Shown: positions 9,481 through 21,248, counted from the stretch's first letter. The stretch is DNA of 64,000 nt from Pseudolabrys sp. Root1462 (GCF_001426945.1 NZ_LMFS01000001.1:2131904-2195903), one strand, 5' to 3'. Notes: generated by a model from the sequence alone, not told the origin. Numbers and translations: made by a program.

Positions 9481-10590
9481 GTGCCGTCCAAAACCAAGCT
9501 GACCGACGAGCAGCGGCTCGACTGGCTGCGGCTGATCCGCAGCGACAATGTCGGACCGCGCACCTTTCGCGAACTGGTCAATGCCTATGGCGGTGCCAAG
9601 GGCGCGCTCGCCGCTTTGCCCGGCCTCGCCCGCCGCGGCGGTGCCGCGCGCACCCATATCTGTTCGCGCGAAGAAGCCGAAGCCGAACTCGACGCTTCGC
9701 GCGCCCGCGGCATCGATCTCATCGCGCTTGGCGAACCCGATTATCCGCCGCGCCTGCAGACCATCGACGACGCGCCGCCGCTGATCGCCGTGCGCGGCGA
9801 CATCGCCGCGCTGTCGCGGCCGCTCGTCGCCATCGTCGGCTCACGCAACGCCTCGGCCGTCGGCCTGAAATTCGCCGCGACCTTGGCGCGCGATCTCGGC
9901 CAGGCGGGCTACGGCATCGTCTCGGGGCTGGCGCGCGGCATCGATGCTGCCGCGCATCGCGCCTCGCAGGACACCGGTACGGTCGCGGTGCTCGCCGGTG
10001 GTCAGGCGCACATTTACCCCGCCGATCATGGGCCCCTGCTCGAAGCGCTTCTGGCGCATGGCGCCGCCATTTCCGAAATGCCGCTGACCTGGGAGCCGCG
10101 CGCCCGCGATTTTCCCCGGCGCAACCGGCTGATCTCCGGGCTCGCGGTCGGCGTCGTCATTGTCGAGGCCGCCAAGCGGTCCGGCTCGTTGATCACCGCG
10201 CGGATGGCGGGCGAACAAGGCCGCGAAGTATTCGCCGTGCCGGGCTCGCCGCTGGATCCGCGCGCCGATGGCACCAACGGCCTGCTCAAGCAGGGCGCCA
10301 TTCTGGTTACGGAGGCCGACGACGTGATCAACGCCATCGAGCCGATCCTCGGCCGCGGTATCGAACCGATCGAGGAGCCGTCGCGCGACGAGCCGCTGCC
10401 GCCGGATCACGAGCCTGCGGCCAACGAACGCGACCGCGTCGTCGGCCTGCTCGGTCCCGCACCGATCTCGATCGACGACCTGGTCAGGCTGTCCGGAGCG
10501 TCCCCGGCCATCGTCCGCACGGTGCTGCTGGAGCTCGAACTGGCCGGCCGCCTCGAACGCCACGGCGGCGGCCTGGTGTCGCTGGTGTAG
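9481..10590 (+). CDS. dprA: DNA-processing protein DprA
   Basis: DprA (Smf) loads RecA on incoming single-stranded DNA during natural transformation and is widespread even in species not known to be competent. The 369-residue product has an N-terminal helical region, a Rossmann-like DNA-binding core ([18 protein letters not shown], then [14 protein letters not shown]), the [12 protein letters not shown] and GSLITARMA motifs, and a C-terminal winged-helix domain ([17 protein letters not shown]). The start is GTG at 9481 with GGGGG four bases upstream. It follows plsY by about 105 bp. Confidence 0.95.
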   Translation: MPSKTKLTDEQRLDWLRLIRSDNVGPRTFRELVNAYGGAKGALAALPGLARRGGAARTHICSREEAEAELDASRARGIDLIALGEPDYPPRLQTIDDAPPLIAVRGDIAALSRPLVAIVGSRNASAVGLKFAATLARDLGQAGYGIVSGLARGIDAAAHRASQDTGTVAVLAGGQAHIYPADHGPLLEALLAHGAAISEMPLTWEPRARDFPRRNRLISGLAVGVVIVEAAKRSGSLITARMAGEQGREVFAVPGSPLDPRADGTNGLLKQGAILVTEADDVINAIEPILGRGIEPIEEPSRDEPLPPDHEPAANERDRVVGLLGPAPISIDDLVRLSGASPAIVRTVLLELELAGRLERHGGGLVSLV

Positions 10591-10626
10591 AATGCCCGCA
10601 GCCGAATCGAACCGCCGGATGGTGTC

Positions 10627-11838
10627 TTGGCCCTCGCCCGCGCCTTGCTGATCGCACTCCTGACGCTGGCGGCGATGCCATTGGCGCACGCGCAAAAGGC
10701 CGCCGACGATCCGTCCTTCGCCGCTTTCGTCAAGGCGCTGTGGCCGGACGCGCAGGCCAAAGGCGTCACGCGCGCCACGTTCGACACTGCGATGGCCGGC
10801 GTCGCGCCCGACAAACGCGTCATCGCCGCCACGCAGCGCCAGCCCGAATACGGCAAGCCGGTCGGCGAATACATCAGTGCCCTGGCCTCGCCCGGGCGCA
10901 TCAAGCGCGGCCTGGCGAAAGCCGACGAGTGGTCGAAAACGCTCAACGACGTCGAAAAGAAATTCACGGTCGAGCGCTGGATCCTGGTGTCGCTGTGGGG
11001 CATGGAAACCGACTACGGCGCGGCGAAAGACAAATGGGATGTGTTCCGCTCGCTGGCGACGCTGGCCTACATCAAATATCGCCATCCCTATTTCCGTAAC
11101 GAGCTCATCGTCGCGATGGGCATCATGCAGAAGAACGGCTTTGCCCGCCCGCAAATGGTGTCGTCATGGGCCGGCGCCATGGGCCAGAGCCAGTTCATGC
11201 CGTCGAACGTGGTCGATTACGCCATCGACTTTTCCGGCGATGGCCGCGCCGACCTGTGGAACAACGTGCCCGACGTGCTCGCTTCCACCGCCAATTATCT
11301 GCACGCCTGGAAGTGGCGCAGCGATCTGCCCTGGGGTTTCGAAGTGACGGTGCCGAACGGCTTCGACACGATGAAGAGCCGCGCCAGCTTCGCCGAATGG
11401 AAGCGCCTCGGCGTGCGCCGCGCCGACGGCAAGCCGTTCCCGCGAGACGATCAGACGGCGATGCAGCCCGTGCTGTTCTTTCCCAGCGGCGCCAAGGGGC
11501 CGGCCTTCGTCGTCACCGAGAACTTCCTGGTGCTGAAGGAGTATAACAACTCCGATGCCTATGCGATTGCGGTCGGTCACCTCGCCGACCGGCTGCACGG
11601 CGGCATTCCGATCCGCACCGCCTGGCCCAAAGACGATCACCCGCTGTCGCGTGACGCGCGCATTGCGCTGCAGAAGAAGCTCGCTGCGCTCGGCTACAAG
11701 GTCGCCGACTTTGAAGGCCACATCGATTTCGACATTCGAGACTTCATCCGCGCTGAGCAGAAGAAACATGGGCTCGTGCCGGACGGCAATCCGACCACCG
11801 CGCTGCTGGAGAAGCTTTCGGTGACGCCGTCGCGCTGA
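10627..11838 (+). CDS. Lytic murein transglycosylase, MltB type
   Basis: This periplasmic enzyme cleaves peptidoglycan with formation of 1,6-anhydro-MurNAc. The 403-residue product has a Sec signal peptide (LALARALLIALLTLAAMPLA, cleavage near AHA-Q), an SLT_2/MltB catalytic domain with the active-site Glu in GMETDYGAAKDKWDVF and the AMGQSQFMPSN motif, and a C-terminal peptidoglycan-binding domain (LQKKLAALGYKVADFEGHID). No lipobox Cys is present, so it should be soluble. The start appears to be TTG at 10627; no in-frame ATG lies nearby. Confidence 0.92.
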   Translation: MALARALLIALLTLAAMPLAHAQKAADDPSFAAFVKALWPDAQAKGVTRATFDTAMAGVAPDKRVIAATQRQPEYGKPVGEYISALASPGRIKRGLAKADEWSKTLNDVEKKFTVERWILVSLWGMETDYGAAKDKWDVFRSLATLAYIKYRHPYFRNELIVAMGIMQKNGFARPQMVSSWAGAMGQSQFMPSNVVDYAIDFSGDGRADLWNNVPDVLASTANYLHAWKWRSDLPWGFEVTVPNGFDTMKSRASFAEWKRLGVRRADGKPFPRDDQTAMQPVLFFPSGAKGPAFVVTENFLVLKEYNNSDAYAIAVGHLADRLHGGIPIRTAWPKDDHPLSRDARIALQKKLAALGYKVADFEGHIDFDIRDFIRAEQKKHGLVPDGNPTTALLEKLSVTPSR

Positions 11839-11861
11839 CGCGCTCTGGCAAATGCCCGCCC

Positions 11862-12041
11862 CTACCTCCGCCGACCATTGCCGTTGTGCCGGGTCAGCGT
11901 TTCCGCTTCGAGCCGGACCATTTCCAGGAGGTACCCCAGTGTATCGAGCCCGTTGCGGCGGGCGAGCGCGGCCAGATCGTTGGAAAGAGTGGCTACGTAA
12001 TGGGCGACCGCCGTCCGCTGATCCGGCGTTGTTTCTGGCAT
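11862..12041 (-). CDS. Small conserved-looking helical protein, 59 aa
   Basis: A short gene on the minus strand between the transglycosylase and topA. It encodes 59 residues beginning MPETTPDQRTAVAHYVA, continuing through LSNDLAALARRNGLDTLGYL and ending LTRHNGNGRRR. The amphipathic pattern LARRxGLDTLGYLLEMxRLEAE resembles small proteins of unknown function common in Bradyrhizobium relatives (from memory). No signal or membrane segment is seen. Start ATG at 12041 with a weak GAGAG upstream, stop TAG at 11862. It is convergent with the transglycosylase gene and divergent from topA. Confidence 0.72.
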   Translation of the reverse strand: MPETTPDQRTAVAHYVATLSNDLAALARRNGLDTLGYLLEMVRLEAETLTRHNGNGRRR

Positions 12042-12094
12042 GTCTCTCGTCCGCAGACCATTTCGCTTGGCTTCGCGTTAAAATGGCACGGGAA

Positions 12095-12334
12095 CGTCGA
12101 AATAGTAATATTAATAATAGAGTACTTCATAAATACATCTTTAGGTTGCATTTCGGCGTGACTTTCGAACGTCCATTTTTGCGCCTGAATTCATTGATTT
12201 GACGCCTCCGTCAGCCTCGGCCGGCCGGTCCCCTATTTGACAGGGAGGACCTACTTCCCCATGTTCCGGCCAACGCTAACGGACGATTCAAGCCCAGTCC
12301 GCTACGGTCCGGGCGTGTAACCCATTGGATTCAA
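12095..12334. promoter_or_regulatory. AT-rich island upstream of topA
   Basis: The roughly 100 bases from 12095 are strikingly A+T-rich for this genome and include the perfect palindrome TAATATTA (12106-12113) inside a longer AATAGTAATATTAATAATAG run. The rest of the gap to the topA ATG at 12335 is of normal composition and holds no gene I can support. It lies between the divergent 59-residue gene and topA, so a promoter region or a binding site for a nucleoid-associated silencer is likely. Supercoiling-sensitive control of topA is a known theme, but nothing here proves it. Confidence 0.45.
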
Positions 12335-15091
12335 ATGAAAGTTGTCGTTGTCGAGTCGCCTTCCAAGGCGAAGACGATCAACAAGTATCTCGGCTCGGGG
12401 TTCGAGGTTCTGGCCTCGTTCGGCCATATCCGCGACCTGCCGGCCAAGGACGGCTCGGTCGATCCGGACCACGGTTTCAAGATGCTTTGGGAGATCGACC
12501 CGCAGTCGCAGAAGCGGGTCAACGACATCGCGCGCGCTCTCAAGGGCGCCGACACTCTTATCCTGGCGACCGACCCTGACCGCGAGGGCGAAGCCATCTC
12601 CTGGCATGTGCTCGAGGCGCTGAACGAGAAGAAGGCGCTCAAAGGCCAGAAGATCGAGCGCGTCGTCTTCAACGCCATCACCAAGCAGTCGGTGACCGAG
12701 GCGATGAAGAAGCCGCGCGAGATCGACCATGCGCTGGTCGATGCCTACCTCGCCCGCCGCGCGCTCGATTACCTCGTCGGCTTCACTCTATCTCCTGTGC
12801 TGTGGCGCAAGCTGCCGGGCGCCCGCTCGGCCGGCCGCGTGCAGTCGGTGGCGCTACGCCTCGTCTGCGACCGCGAACTGGAAATCGAAAAGTTCGTCGC
12901 CCGGGAATACTGGTCGATCGTCGCCAAGTTGAAGACGCCGCGCGGCGACGAGTTCGACGCCCGCCTCGTCGGCGCCGACGGCCAGAAGCTGCAGCGTCTC
13001 GATATCGGTACCGGCGTTCAGGCGACCGACCTCAAGACCATGCTCGACGGCGCCAGCTTCACCGTGACCTCGGTCGAGGCCAAGCCAGCGCGGCGCAATC
13101 CGCCGCCGCCTTTCACCACCTCGACCATGCAGCAGGAAGCCTCGCGCAAGCTCGGCTTCGCGCCGGCCATCACCATGCGCCTGGCCCAGCGCCTATACGA
13201 AGGCGTCGAGATCGGCGGCGAGACCGTCGGTCTCATTACCTATATGCGTACCGACGGCATCGACATGGCGCCGGAAGCGATCACCGACATCCGCTCGATG
13301 ATCGGCAAGAACTACGGCAAGGAGTACGTGCCGGGTTCGCCGCGCACGTATCAGAACAAGTCGAAGAACGCCCAGGAAGCGCACGAAGCCGTGCGCCCGA
13401 CCTCGGCCGGCCGCACCCCGCAGGAAGTCGCCAAATACGTCGATCGCGACCAGGCCCGGCTTTACGAGTTGGTCTGGAACCGCGCCGTCGCCTCGCAGAT
13501 GGAATCCGCCGAGCTCGAACGCACCACGGTCGATATCGTGGCCAAGAACGGCTCGCGCGTCGCCGAGCTGCGCGCCTCCGGCCAGGTGGTGAAGTTCGAC
13601 GGCTTCCTGACGCTCTACCAGGAAGGCCAGGACGAGACCTCCGACGACGATGAGTCCAAGCGCCTGCCCGCCATGAGCGAGAAGGAAGCGCTGGCGAAAC
13701 AAGCCATTGAGGCGGCGCAGCATTTCACCGAGCCGCCGCCGCGTTTCTCGGAAGCCGCGCTGGTCAAGCGCATGGAAGAGCTCGGCATCGGCCGGCCGTC
13801 GACTTACGCCTCGATCCTGCAGGTGCTGCAGGACCGCGGCTATGTGCGTATCGACAAGAAGCGCCTCATTCCCGAGGACAAGGGCCGCGTCGTCGTCGGC
13901 TTCCTGGAAAGCTTCTTCCATAAATATGTCGAATACGATTTCACCGCCTCGCTCGAAGAGCAGCTCGACAAGGTCTCGAACAACGAGATCAACTGGAAGA
14001 CAGTCCTCGAGAACTTCTGGACCGACTTCATTGGCGCCGTGAACGAGATCAAGGAAATCCGCATAACGCAGGTGCTGGATGCGCTCAATGATCTTCTCGA
14101 GCCGCACATCTTCCCGGCGAGAGCCGATGGCGCGCCTGTGCGGCAGTGCCCGCAATGCGGCAATGGACAATTGTCGCTGAAGGTCGGCCGCTTCGGCGCC
14201 TTCATCGGCTGCTCGAACTATCCGGAATGCAACTACACCCGGCAGATGACGCCGGGCGCCGCCAGCGCCCAGGCCACCAAGGTGCTGGGTCAGGATCCGG
14301 AGACCGGCCTCGACGTCACGTTGCGCGGCGGCCGCTTCGGCACCTATCTGCAGCTCGGCGAAGAGATCAAGGCGCCCAAGCGCAAGAAGGGCGAGAAGAA
14401 AGACCCGGACGCGCCGGAACCGGTCAAGCCGAAGCGCGCTTCGCTGCCGAAAGGCATCGCTCCGGACGAGGTCACGCTCGAACAGGCGCTGGCGGTGCTG
14501 TCGCTGCCGCGCGAAGTCGGCATCTCGCCGGAAGACGGTCAGCCGATCCTGGCCGGCATTGGCCGCTTCGGTCCTTACGTCAAGCACGACAAGACCTATG
14601 CCAGCCTCGAGGAAGGCGACGACGTTCTGACCATCGGTCTCAACCGCGCGATGCATCTGATCGCCGACAAGATCGCCAACCCGAAGAAGGGCCGCCGCTT
14701 CGGCCCTGCCCCCGGCAAGACGCTCGGCGATCATCCCGACAAGGGCGGCGCGATCGTCGTCAAGAACGGCCGCTTCGGCGCTTATGTGTCAAACAACGGC
14801 GTCAACGCCACGCTGCCGGCCGACAAGACGCCGGACACGATCACGCTCGATGAAGCCATCGTGCTGCTCGACGCCAGAGCCGCTGCGCTCGGCAATTCGC
14901 CGCGCGCCGCCAAGAAATCCGCCGCGGCCAAGAAAACCGCAAAGACCGCGACGAAGGCCGATACTGCCGGCGACAAGCCGGCGGTGACGGCCAAAGCCCC
15001 CGCCGCGCGCAAGAAGCCGGCCGCCAAGCCTGCGGCCAAGCCGAAGAAGCCGGCCGGCAAGGCGACGCGGAAAGTCTCGGCGGCGGAGTAA
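12335..15091 (+). CDS. topA: DNA topoisomerase I
   Basis: Type IA topoisomerase that relaxes negative supercoils by a 5'-phosphotyrosine intermediate. The 918-residue product opens with the TOPRIM domain (VVVESPSKAKTINKYLG with Glu7; ATDPDREGEA with Asp80, Asp82 and Glu84). The active-site Tyr is Tyr303 in GLITYMRTDG. One tetracysteine zinc ribbon is visible (CPQCGNGQLS ... CSNYPEC), followed by several zinc-less C-terminal repeats with the RFGxY signature, and a very basic Lys/Ala/Pro-rich tail of about 60 residues that should add non-specific DNA affinity. The ATG is followed directly by MKVVVVESP. Confidence 0.97.
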   Translation: MKVVVVESPSKAKTINKYLGSGFEVLASFGHIRDLPAKDGSVDPDHGFKMLWEIDPQSQKRVNDIARALKGADTLILATDPDREGEAISWHVLEALNEKKALKGQKIERVVFNAITKQSVTEAMKKPREIDHALVDAYLARRALDYLVGFTLSPVLWRKLPGARSAGRVQSVALRLVCDRELEIEKFVAREYWSIVAKLKTPRGDEFDARLVGADGQKLQRLDIGTGVQATDLKTMLDGASFTVTSVEAKPARRNPPPPFTTSTMQQEASRKLGFAPAITMRLAQRLYEGVEIGGETVGLITYMRTDGIDMAPEAITDIRSMIGKNYGKEYVPGSPRTYQNKSKNAQEAHEAVRPTSAGRTPQEVAKYVDRDQARLYELVWNRAVASQMESAELERTTVDIVAKNGSRVAELRASGQVVKFDGFLTLYQEGQDETSDDDESKRLPAMSEKEALAKQAIEAAQHFTEPPPRFSEAALVKRMEELGIGRPSTYASILQVLQDRGYVRIDKKRLIPEDKGRVVVGFLESFFHKYVEYDFTASLEEQLDKVSNNEINWKTVLENFWTDFIGAVNEIKEIRITQVLDALNDLLEPHIFPARADGAPVRQCPQCGNGQLSLKVGRFGAFIGCSNYPECNYTRQMTPGAASAQATKVLGQDPETGLDVTLRGGRFGTYLQLGEEIKAPKRKKGEKKDPDAPEPVKPKRASLPKGIAPDEVTLEQALAVLSLPREVGISPEDGQPILAGIGRFGPYVKHDKTYASLEEGDDVLTIGLNRAMHLIADKIANPKKGRRFGPAPGKTLGDHPDKGGAIVVKNGRFGAYVSNNGVNATLPADKTPDTITLDEAIVLLDARAAALGNSPRAAKKSAAAKKTAKTATKADTAGDKPAVTAKAPAARKKPAAKPAAKPKKPAGKATRKVSAAE

Positions 15092-15163
15092 CGACTCCGC
15101 CGCGGCCGGGCCCATATTCGGCGCGGTGGCAAAAACCGATAAAATCACTACATTAAACCCGTA

Positions 15164-15178
15164 GCGCCGCTTCGGCGC
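15164..15178 (+). promoter_or_regulatory. Hairpin just upstream of the rnr start
   Basis: GCGCCG and CGGCGC pair around a CTT loop, ending 12 bases before the TTG start of rnr, where no clear Shine-Dalgarno is seen. It may be part of the topA transcript end or may modulate rnr translation. Evidence is only the stem. Confidence 0.3.
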
Positions 15179-15190
15179 CGGACATGACTT

Positions 15191-17632
<2,442 letters not shown>

Positions 17633-17660
17633 CAAGAGAAAGTAAGGGCGGAAGTACGCG

Positions 17661-18407
17661 ATGGGCAGCAATGATAGTGACCGCCTCCTCACCCGCATGA
17701 GCACGCAGGAGCGCGATCAGTCTTTCCCCGACTCGGAGCCGCGCGACGCTGCGACCATCATGCTGATCGACCGCGCCGGGCCTCAAGCCAAGGTGCTACT
17801 CGGCCGCCGCCATCACAGCCACAAATTCATGCCCGGCAAGTTCGTCTTCCCCGGCGGTCGCATCGAGGCGCACGACCGCACCATGCCGGCGGTCAGCGAA
17901 CTGCATCCCGAAACGCAGGCCAAGCTCATCGCCGGCGTCGCCGGGGCGAGCCCCGATCTGGCACGCGGCCTTGCGCTGGCCGCGGTGCGCGAACTGGCGG
18001 AGGAGACCGGCCTGCTGCTCGGCGTCCAGGGCGACAAGCCGCCGGAAACGCCCGGCGAGATCTGGTCAGAATTCGCCAAGGCCAGCATCTATCCCGACCT
18101 CGGACAGTTGCACTTCATTGCCCGCGCCATCACGCCGCCGAAGCGGCCCAAGCGGTTCGACACCCGTTTCTTCACCGCGGACGCCACCGCGATCGCGCAC
18201 CGCATCGAGGGCGTCGTCGGGCCGGATTCAGAACTGGTCGAACTGGTCTGGGCCCCGGTCGAGGAAGCCGCGCAGTTCGACATGCCGACCATCACCAGCG
18301 TCGTCCTGGAAGAACTGGCCGCGCGCGTTGCTGCCGGCATGGGCTACGGCCTGCCGGTGCCGTTCTACTACATGCAGGACCAGCAGTTTCATCGCGAGCT
18401 GCTGTAA
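17661..18407 (+). CDS. NUDIX hydrolase with an interrupted Nudix box
   Basis: The 248-residue protein has an N-terminal Nudix strand pair (AATIMLIDRAG, KVLLGRRHHSHKFMPGKFV) and FPGGRIEAHD, then about 40 residues of insertion before AAVRELAEETGLLLG, which supplies the RELxEExG half of the Nudix box. Such an insertion is typical of the NUDT19/RP2-like branch, some of which cleave CoA or acyl-CoA. The substrate here is unknown. It starts ATG at 17661 with GGCGGAAG upstream and directly follows rnr. Confidence 0.88.
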   Translation: MGSNDSDRLLTRMSTQERDQSFPDSEPRDAATIMLIDRAGPQAKVLLGRRHHSHKFMPGKFVFPGGRIEAHDRTMPAVSELHPETQAKLIAGVAGASPDLARGLALAAVRELAEETGLLLGVQGDKPPETPGEIWSEFAKASIYPDLGQLHFIARAITPPKRPKRFDTRFFTADATAIAHRIEGVVGPDSELVELVWAPVEEAAQFDMPTITSVVLEELAARVAAGMGYGLPVPFYYMQDQQFHRELL

Positions 18408-18453
18408 CCCGCAAACCATAGGACCGTAACGCGGCATCGCCGGGAGGTTCGCC

Positions 18454-19080
18454 ATGATCGACCACGTCACGCTCGGCACTTATCTCGCGGTGCTGATCGG
18501 CTTTGTCTTCATTCCGGGGCCCGCGGTTGTATTGACGCTGACGCAGGCGTTGAGTTCGGGAACGCGCGTCGGCATTGCCACCGGACTTGGCATTGCCGTC
18601 GGCGACCTGGTGCACACGGCGATGGCCGTGTTCGGTCTTTCGGCGGTGCTGCTCGGCTCGGCGCTGCTGTTCGAGATCGTCAAATATGTTGGCGCCGCCT
18701 ACCTCGTCTATCTCGGCATCCGCGCCATCCTGGCGCGCGACAGCGGCACGGTCCTGCAGCGGGCAAAGCCGATGTCGAGCGCGCGGGCCTTCCGTCAGGC
18801 CGTGCTGGCGGAGATGCTCAATCCCAAATCGGCTTTGTTCTTCCTCGCCTTCCTGCCGCAGTTCGTGCAGCCGCAGAATGGACTGGTGCCGCTGCAACTG
18901 ACGCTGCTCGGCGCGATTTTTGTCGCCGTCGGCGCCTGCAGCACGATGGTCTACGCGTTTGCCGCCGGGCCGATCGGCCGTTGGCTGGCCCGGAACCCGG
19001 CCATCGCCCGCTGGCAGGGCAAGATGGTTGGCGCCATATACTGCGCACTGGGCGTGCGTTTGGCGCTTCAGGACCGCTGA
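18454..19080 (+). CDS. LysE/RhtB-family exporter
   Basis: An inner-membrane exporter of the LysE superfamily, 208 residues with about six hydrophobic segments. The family signature is present near the N-terminus ([20 protein letters not shown], then [18 protein letters not shown]) and again at [19 protein letters not shown]. These proteins usually export amino acids such as homoserine, threonine or lysine; the substrate cannot be read from sequence. GGGAGG lies eight bases before the ATG. It is followed by rpmG with its own apparent promoter. Confidence 0.9.
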   Translation: MIDHVTLGTYLAVLIGFVFIPGPAVVLTLTQALSSGTRVGIATGLGIAVGDLVHTAMAVFGLSAVLLGSALLFEIVKYVGAAYLVYLGIRAILARDSGTVLQRAKPMSSARAFRQAVLAEMLNPKSALFFLAFLPQFVQPQNGLVPLQLTLLGAIFVAVGACSTMVYAFAAGPIGRWLARNPAIARWQGKMVGAIYCALGVRLALQDR

Positions 19081-19099
19081 ATCGGCGCATAGCCGTTTC

Positions 19100-19126
19100 T
19101 TGACATTTGACGCGTTGTGGCTAGTT
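19100..19126 (+). promoter_or_regulatory. Probable sigma-70 promoter for rpmG
   Basis: A TTGACA -35 element at 19100-19105 is followed after 15-17 bases by CTAGTT/TAGTTT around 19121-19127. Transcription would start some 50 bases before the rpmG ATG. The -35 is perfect but the -10 is only fair. Confidence 0.5.
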
Positions 19127-19183
19127 TCCGCGCCATGTGGTCGCAGCGCGACCCTCGATATCCCGATTCCAAGGACTAAAATC

Positions 19184-19351
19184 ATGGCCAAGGCCGTCAG
19201 CCTCAAGATCAAGCTCGTGTCGAGCGCCGACACCGGTCACTACTACGTGACCAAGAAGAACTCGCGCACCCAGACCGACAAGCTGGTGAAGAAGAAGTAC
19301 GATCCGATTGCCAAGAAGCACGTCGAATATCGCGAAGGCAAAATCAAGTAA
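19184..19351 (+). CDS. rpmG: 50S ribosomal protein L33
   Basis: L33 is a small protein of the large ribosomal subunit near the E site. The 55-residue product [14 protein letters not shown]... contains the signature [16 protein letters not shown] and ends [18 protein letters not shown], typical of alphaproteobacteria. It lacks the CxxC pairs, so it is the zinc-free form. The ATG at 19184 lies inside a longer upstream open frame that is not coding. An intrinsic terminator follows at 19379. Confidence 0.96.
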   Translation: MAKAVSLKIKLVSSADTGHYYVTKKNSRTQTDKLVKKKYDPIAKKHVEYREGKIK

Positions 19352-19378
19352 GCCTGCGATTCCAGACGATCCTTTCGC

Positions 19379-19412
19379 AATGCCCGGCCCGCGCGCCGGG
19401 CATTTGCTTTTT
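19379..19412 (+). terminator. Intrinsic terminator after rpmG
   Basis: A perfect 10-bp stem, AATGCCCGGC / GCCGGGCATT, closes a six-base loop and is followed by TGCTTTTT. It lies 28 bases after the rpmG stop, in the right orientation for Rho-independent termination. Confidence 0.85.
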
Positions 19413-19535
19413 GCGGACCAGCGCGCCCGCCGAGCATGGCTTTGCCAACACCCGCGCAACTTTGGAACAGCCGCGCTGCGCCCGGAATATTCAGCCTGCC
19501 GGTGACCTGATAGGATCGCGGCCCGGGAGACATTC

Positions 19536-19994
19536 ATGACGATCCATCGCCGCGCCTTCACCACCGCCCTGCTCGCTTTGCCCGTTGCGCTGCCGCTCGT
19601 CGCGGCGCCGGCGCTGGCCAGCGACAAGCCGCATCGCCTCGCCCTGCAGATAAGCGACGGCGACGAGCACAAGATGAACGCCGTGCTCAACGTCGCCGCC
19701 AACGTGTCGCGCTACTATTCCGACAAGGGCGAGGAAGTCGAAATCCGCATTGTTGCTTTCAATGCCGGTCTCGACATGCTGCTGGCCGACCGTTCGCCGG
19801 TGCTGACGCGGCTGAAATCGTTCAAGCAGGGCATGCCGAACGTCACCTTCGATGCCTGCGTGAACACGCTGGACAGCCTCACCCGGAAGGAAGGCAAGGA
19901 GCCGCCGCTGGTCGAGAACGCGAACCGCGTGCCGGCCGGCGTCGTCACCTTGATCGAGCTGGGCGAAAAAGGCTGGACCATCGTCCGCCCGTGA
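19536..19994 (+). CDS. DsrE/DsrF-like exported protein
   Basis: The 152-residue product has a signal peptide (RRAFTTALLALPVALPLVA, cleavage near ALA-SDK); the twin Arg makes Tat export possible. The mature part reads like a DsrE-fold domain: HRLALQISDGDEHKMNAVLN, EIRIVAFNAGLDML and a single conserved Cys in VTFDACVNTLDSL. DsrE-like proteins bind or transfer sulfur, but periplasmic members are poorly characterised, so the role is open. It ends 24 bp before the flavin oxidase gene and probably shares its transcript. Confidence 0.8.
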   Translation: MTIHRRAFTTALLALPVALPLVAAPALASDKPHRLALQISDGDEHKMNAVLNVAANVSRYYSDKGEEVEIRIVAFNAGLDMLLADRSPVLTRLKSFKQGMPNVTFDACVNTLDSLTRKEGKEPPLVENANRVPAGVVTLIELGEKGWTIVRP

Positions 19995-20018
19995 CCGAAC
20001 GCGGGAGCGCCGCACGCG

Positions 20019-21218
20019 ATGACGAAATATGACGTGATCGTAGTGGGCCTCGGCGCCGTCGGCGGCGCCGCGACCTGCCATCTGGCCAGGTCCGGCGCCA
20101 AGGTTCTCGGCATTGACCGCTTCTCGCCGCCGCACAGCCACGGCTCCTCGCACGGCGACACCCGCATCACCCGCTCGGCCATCGGCGAAGGCGTCGAATA
20201 TTCCGAGCTGGCGCTGCGCTCGCATGCGCTGTGGCGCGAATTCGAAGCGCTGACCGGACAGACCCTGTTCGTGCGCAACGGCTGCCTGACCATTTCCGGG
20301 GCCGACGCCGTGGTGATGCACGACGTCGATGATTTCTTCGCCAATGTCGAGACCGCCGCGCAGCGCTTCAATATCCCGACGCGCACCTTCGGCGATGCGG
20401 CCGCCATCAGCGCGCGTTATCCGCAATTCGCGGTACAGCCCGGCGACAAGGCCATCCTCGATGAGGAAGCGGGTCTGCTCTATGTCGAGCGCTGCGTCAC
20501 GGCCACGCTGGAGCTGGCGGCGCAGGCCGGCGCCCAGCTTATGCGGGACACGCAGGTGATGCAGATCGAGCCTTCTAGCTCGGGCGTCGAGGTCGCGACC
20601 GGCGACAACCAGCGCTTCACCGCCGACCGCGTTCTGATCGCTGCGGGGGCCTGGCTGCCCGGCTTCGTTGCCGCCGAACTGTCGCGCCACTTCACCGTGA
20701 CGCGACAGGTGCTGCACTGGTTCGAAATCGAGAGTAACCCGGAGCGCTTCCGGCCGGAGAATTGCCCGGTTTTCATCTGGCAGTTGCCCCGCCGCGGCGG
20801 CGTCGCCAGCAGCATCTACGGCTTCCCGCTTGAGGGCGACGCCAGCAACGGGCTGAAGGTGACGCACGAGGAAAGCGGCCCTGCCACCGATCCCGATCAC
20901 GTCAACCGCACGGTCGATCCGGTGACCGAAACGGAACGCACTTACCGCGCCTATATCGAGCCGTTTCTGCCCGACCTCGGCCCGCGTTGCGTGCGCACCG
21001 CGACCTGCCTCTACACCCGGGTCGATCGCTCGCGTTTCGTCATCGATCACGACCCGCGCAGCGAACGCATCCTGTTCGCCTCGCCCTGCTCCGGCCACGG
21101 CTTCAAGCACTCCGCCGCGCTCGGCGAAGCGCTGGCCGAGCAGCTCACGCGCGGCCAGCCGCAGCACGTCGATCTGTCGCCGTTCCGGCTGGAGCGTCTG
21201 GCCGCGTATTTGCGGTAG
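20019..21218 (+). CDS. Monomeric sarcosine / N-methyl-L-tryptophan oxidase-like flavoenzyme
   Basis: A 399-residue FAD-dependent amine oxidase of the MSOX/MTOX family, which demethylates N-methyl amino acids producing formaldehyde and H2O2. The N-terminal dinucleotide motif is VVGLGAVGGAATCHLARSGA with Asp/Arg following (GIDRFSPPHSHGSSHGDTR, the MSOX-type HGxSHGxTR loop). The Cys in TATCLYTRV aligns with the residue that covalently binds FAD, and ASPCSGHGFKHS matches the active-site loop. The exact substrate cannot be decided. It is the last gene before the unusual intergenic region. Confidence 0.88.
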   Translation: MTKYDVIVVGLGAVGGAATCHLARSGAKVLGIDRFSPPHSHGSSHGDTRITRSAIGEGVEYSELALRSHALWREFEALTGQTLFVRNGCLTISGADAVVMHDVDDFFANVETAAQRFNIPTRTFGDAAAISARYPQFAVQPGDKAILDEEAGLLYVERCVTATLELAAQAGAQLMRDTQVMQIEPSSSGVEVATGDNQRFTADRVLIAAGAWLPGFVAAELSRHFTVTRQVLHWFEIESNPERFRPENCPVFIWQLPRRGGVASSIYGFPLEGDASNGLKVTHEESGPATDPDHVNRTVDPVTETERTYRAYIEPFLPDLGPRCVRTATCLYTRVDRSRFVIDHDPRSERILFASPCSGHGFKHSAALGEALAEQLTRGQPQHVDLSPFRLERLAAYLR

Positions 21219-21248
21219 GCGCGCAATCAATAAATATTCCTAGGACTA

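Noticed and set aside
12042-12334. A second gene or a clear sigma-70 promoter in the topA upstream gap
   Set aside because: TTGAC-like hexamers occur (for example 12237-12242) but no matching -10 at proper spacing was found, and no open frame has a ribosome site.
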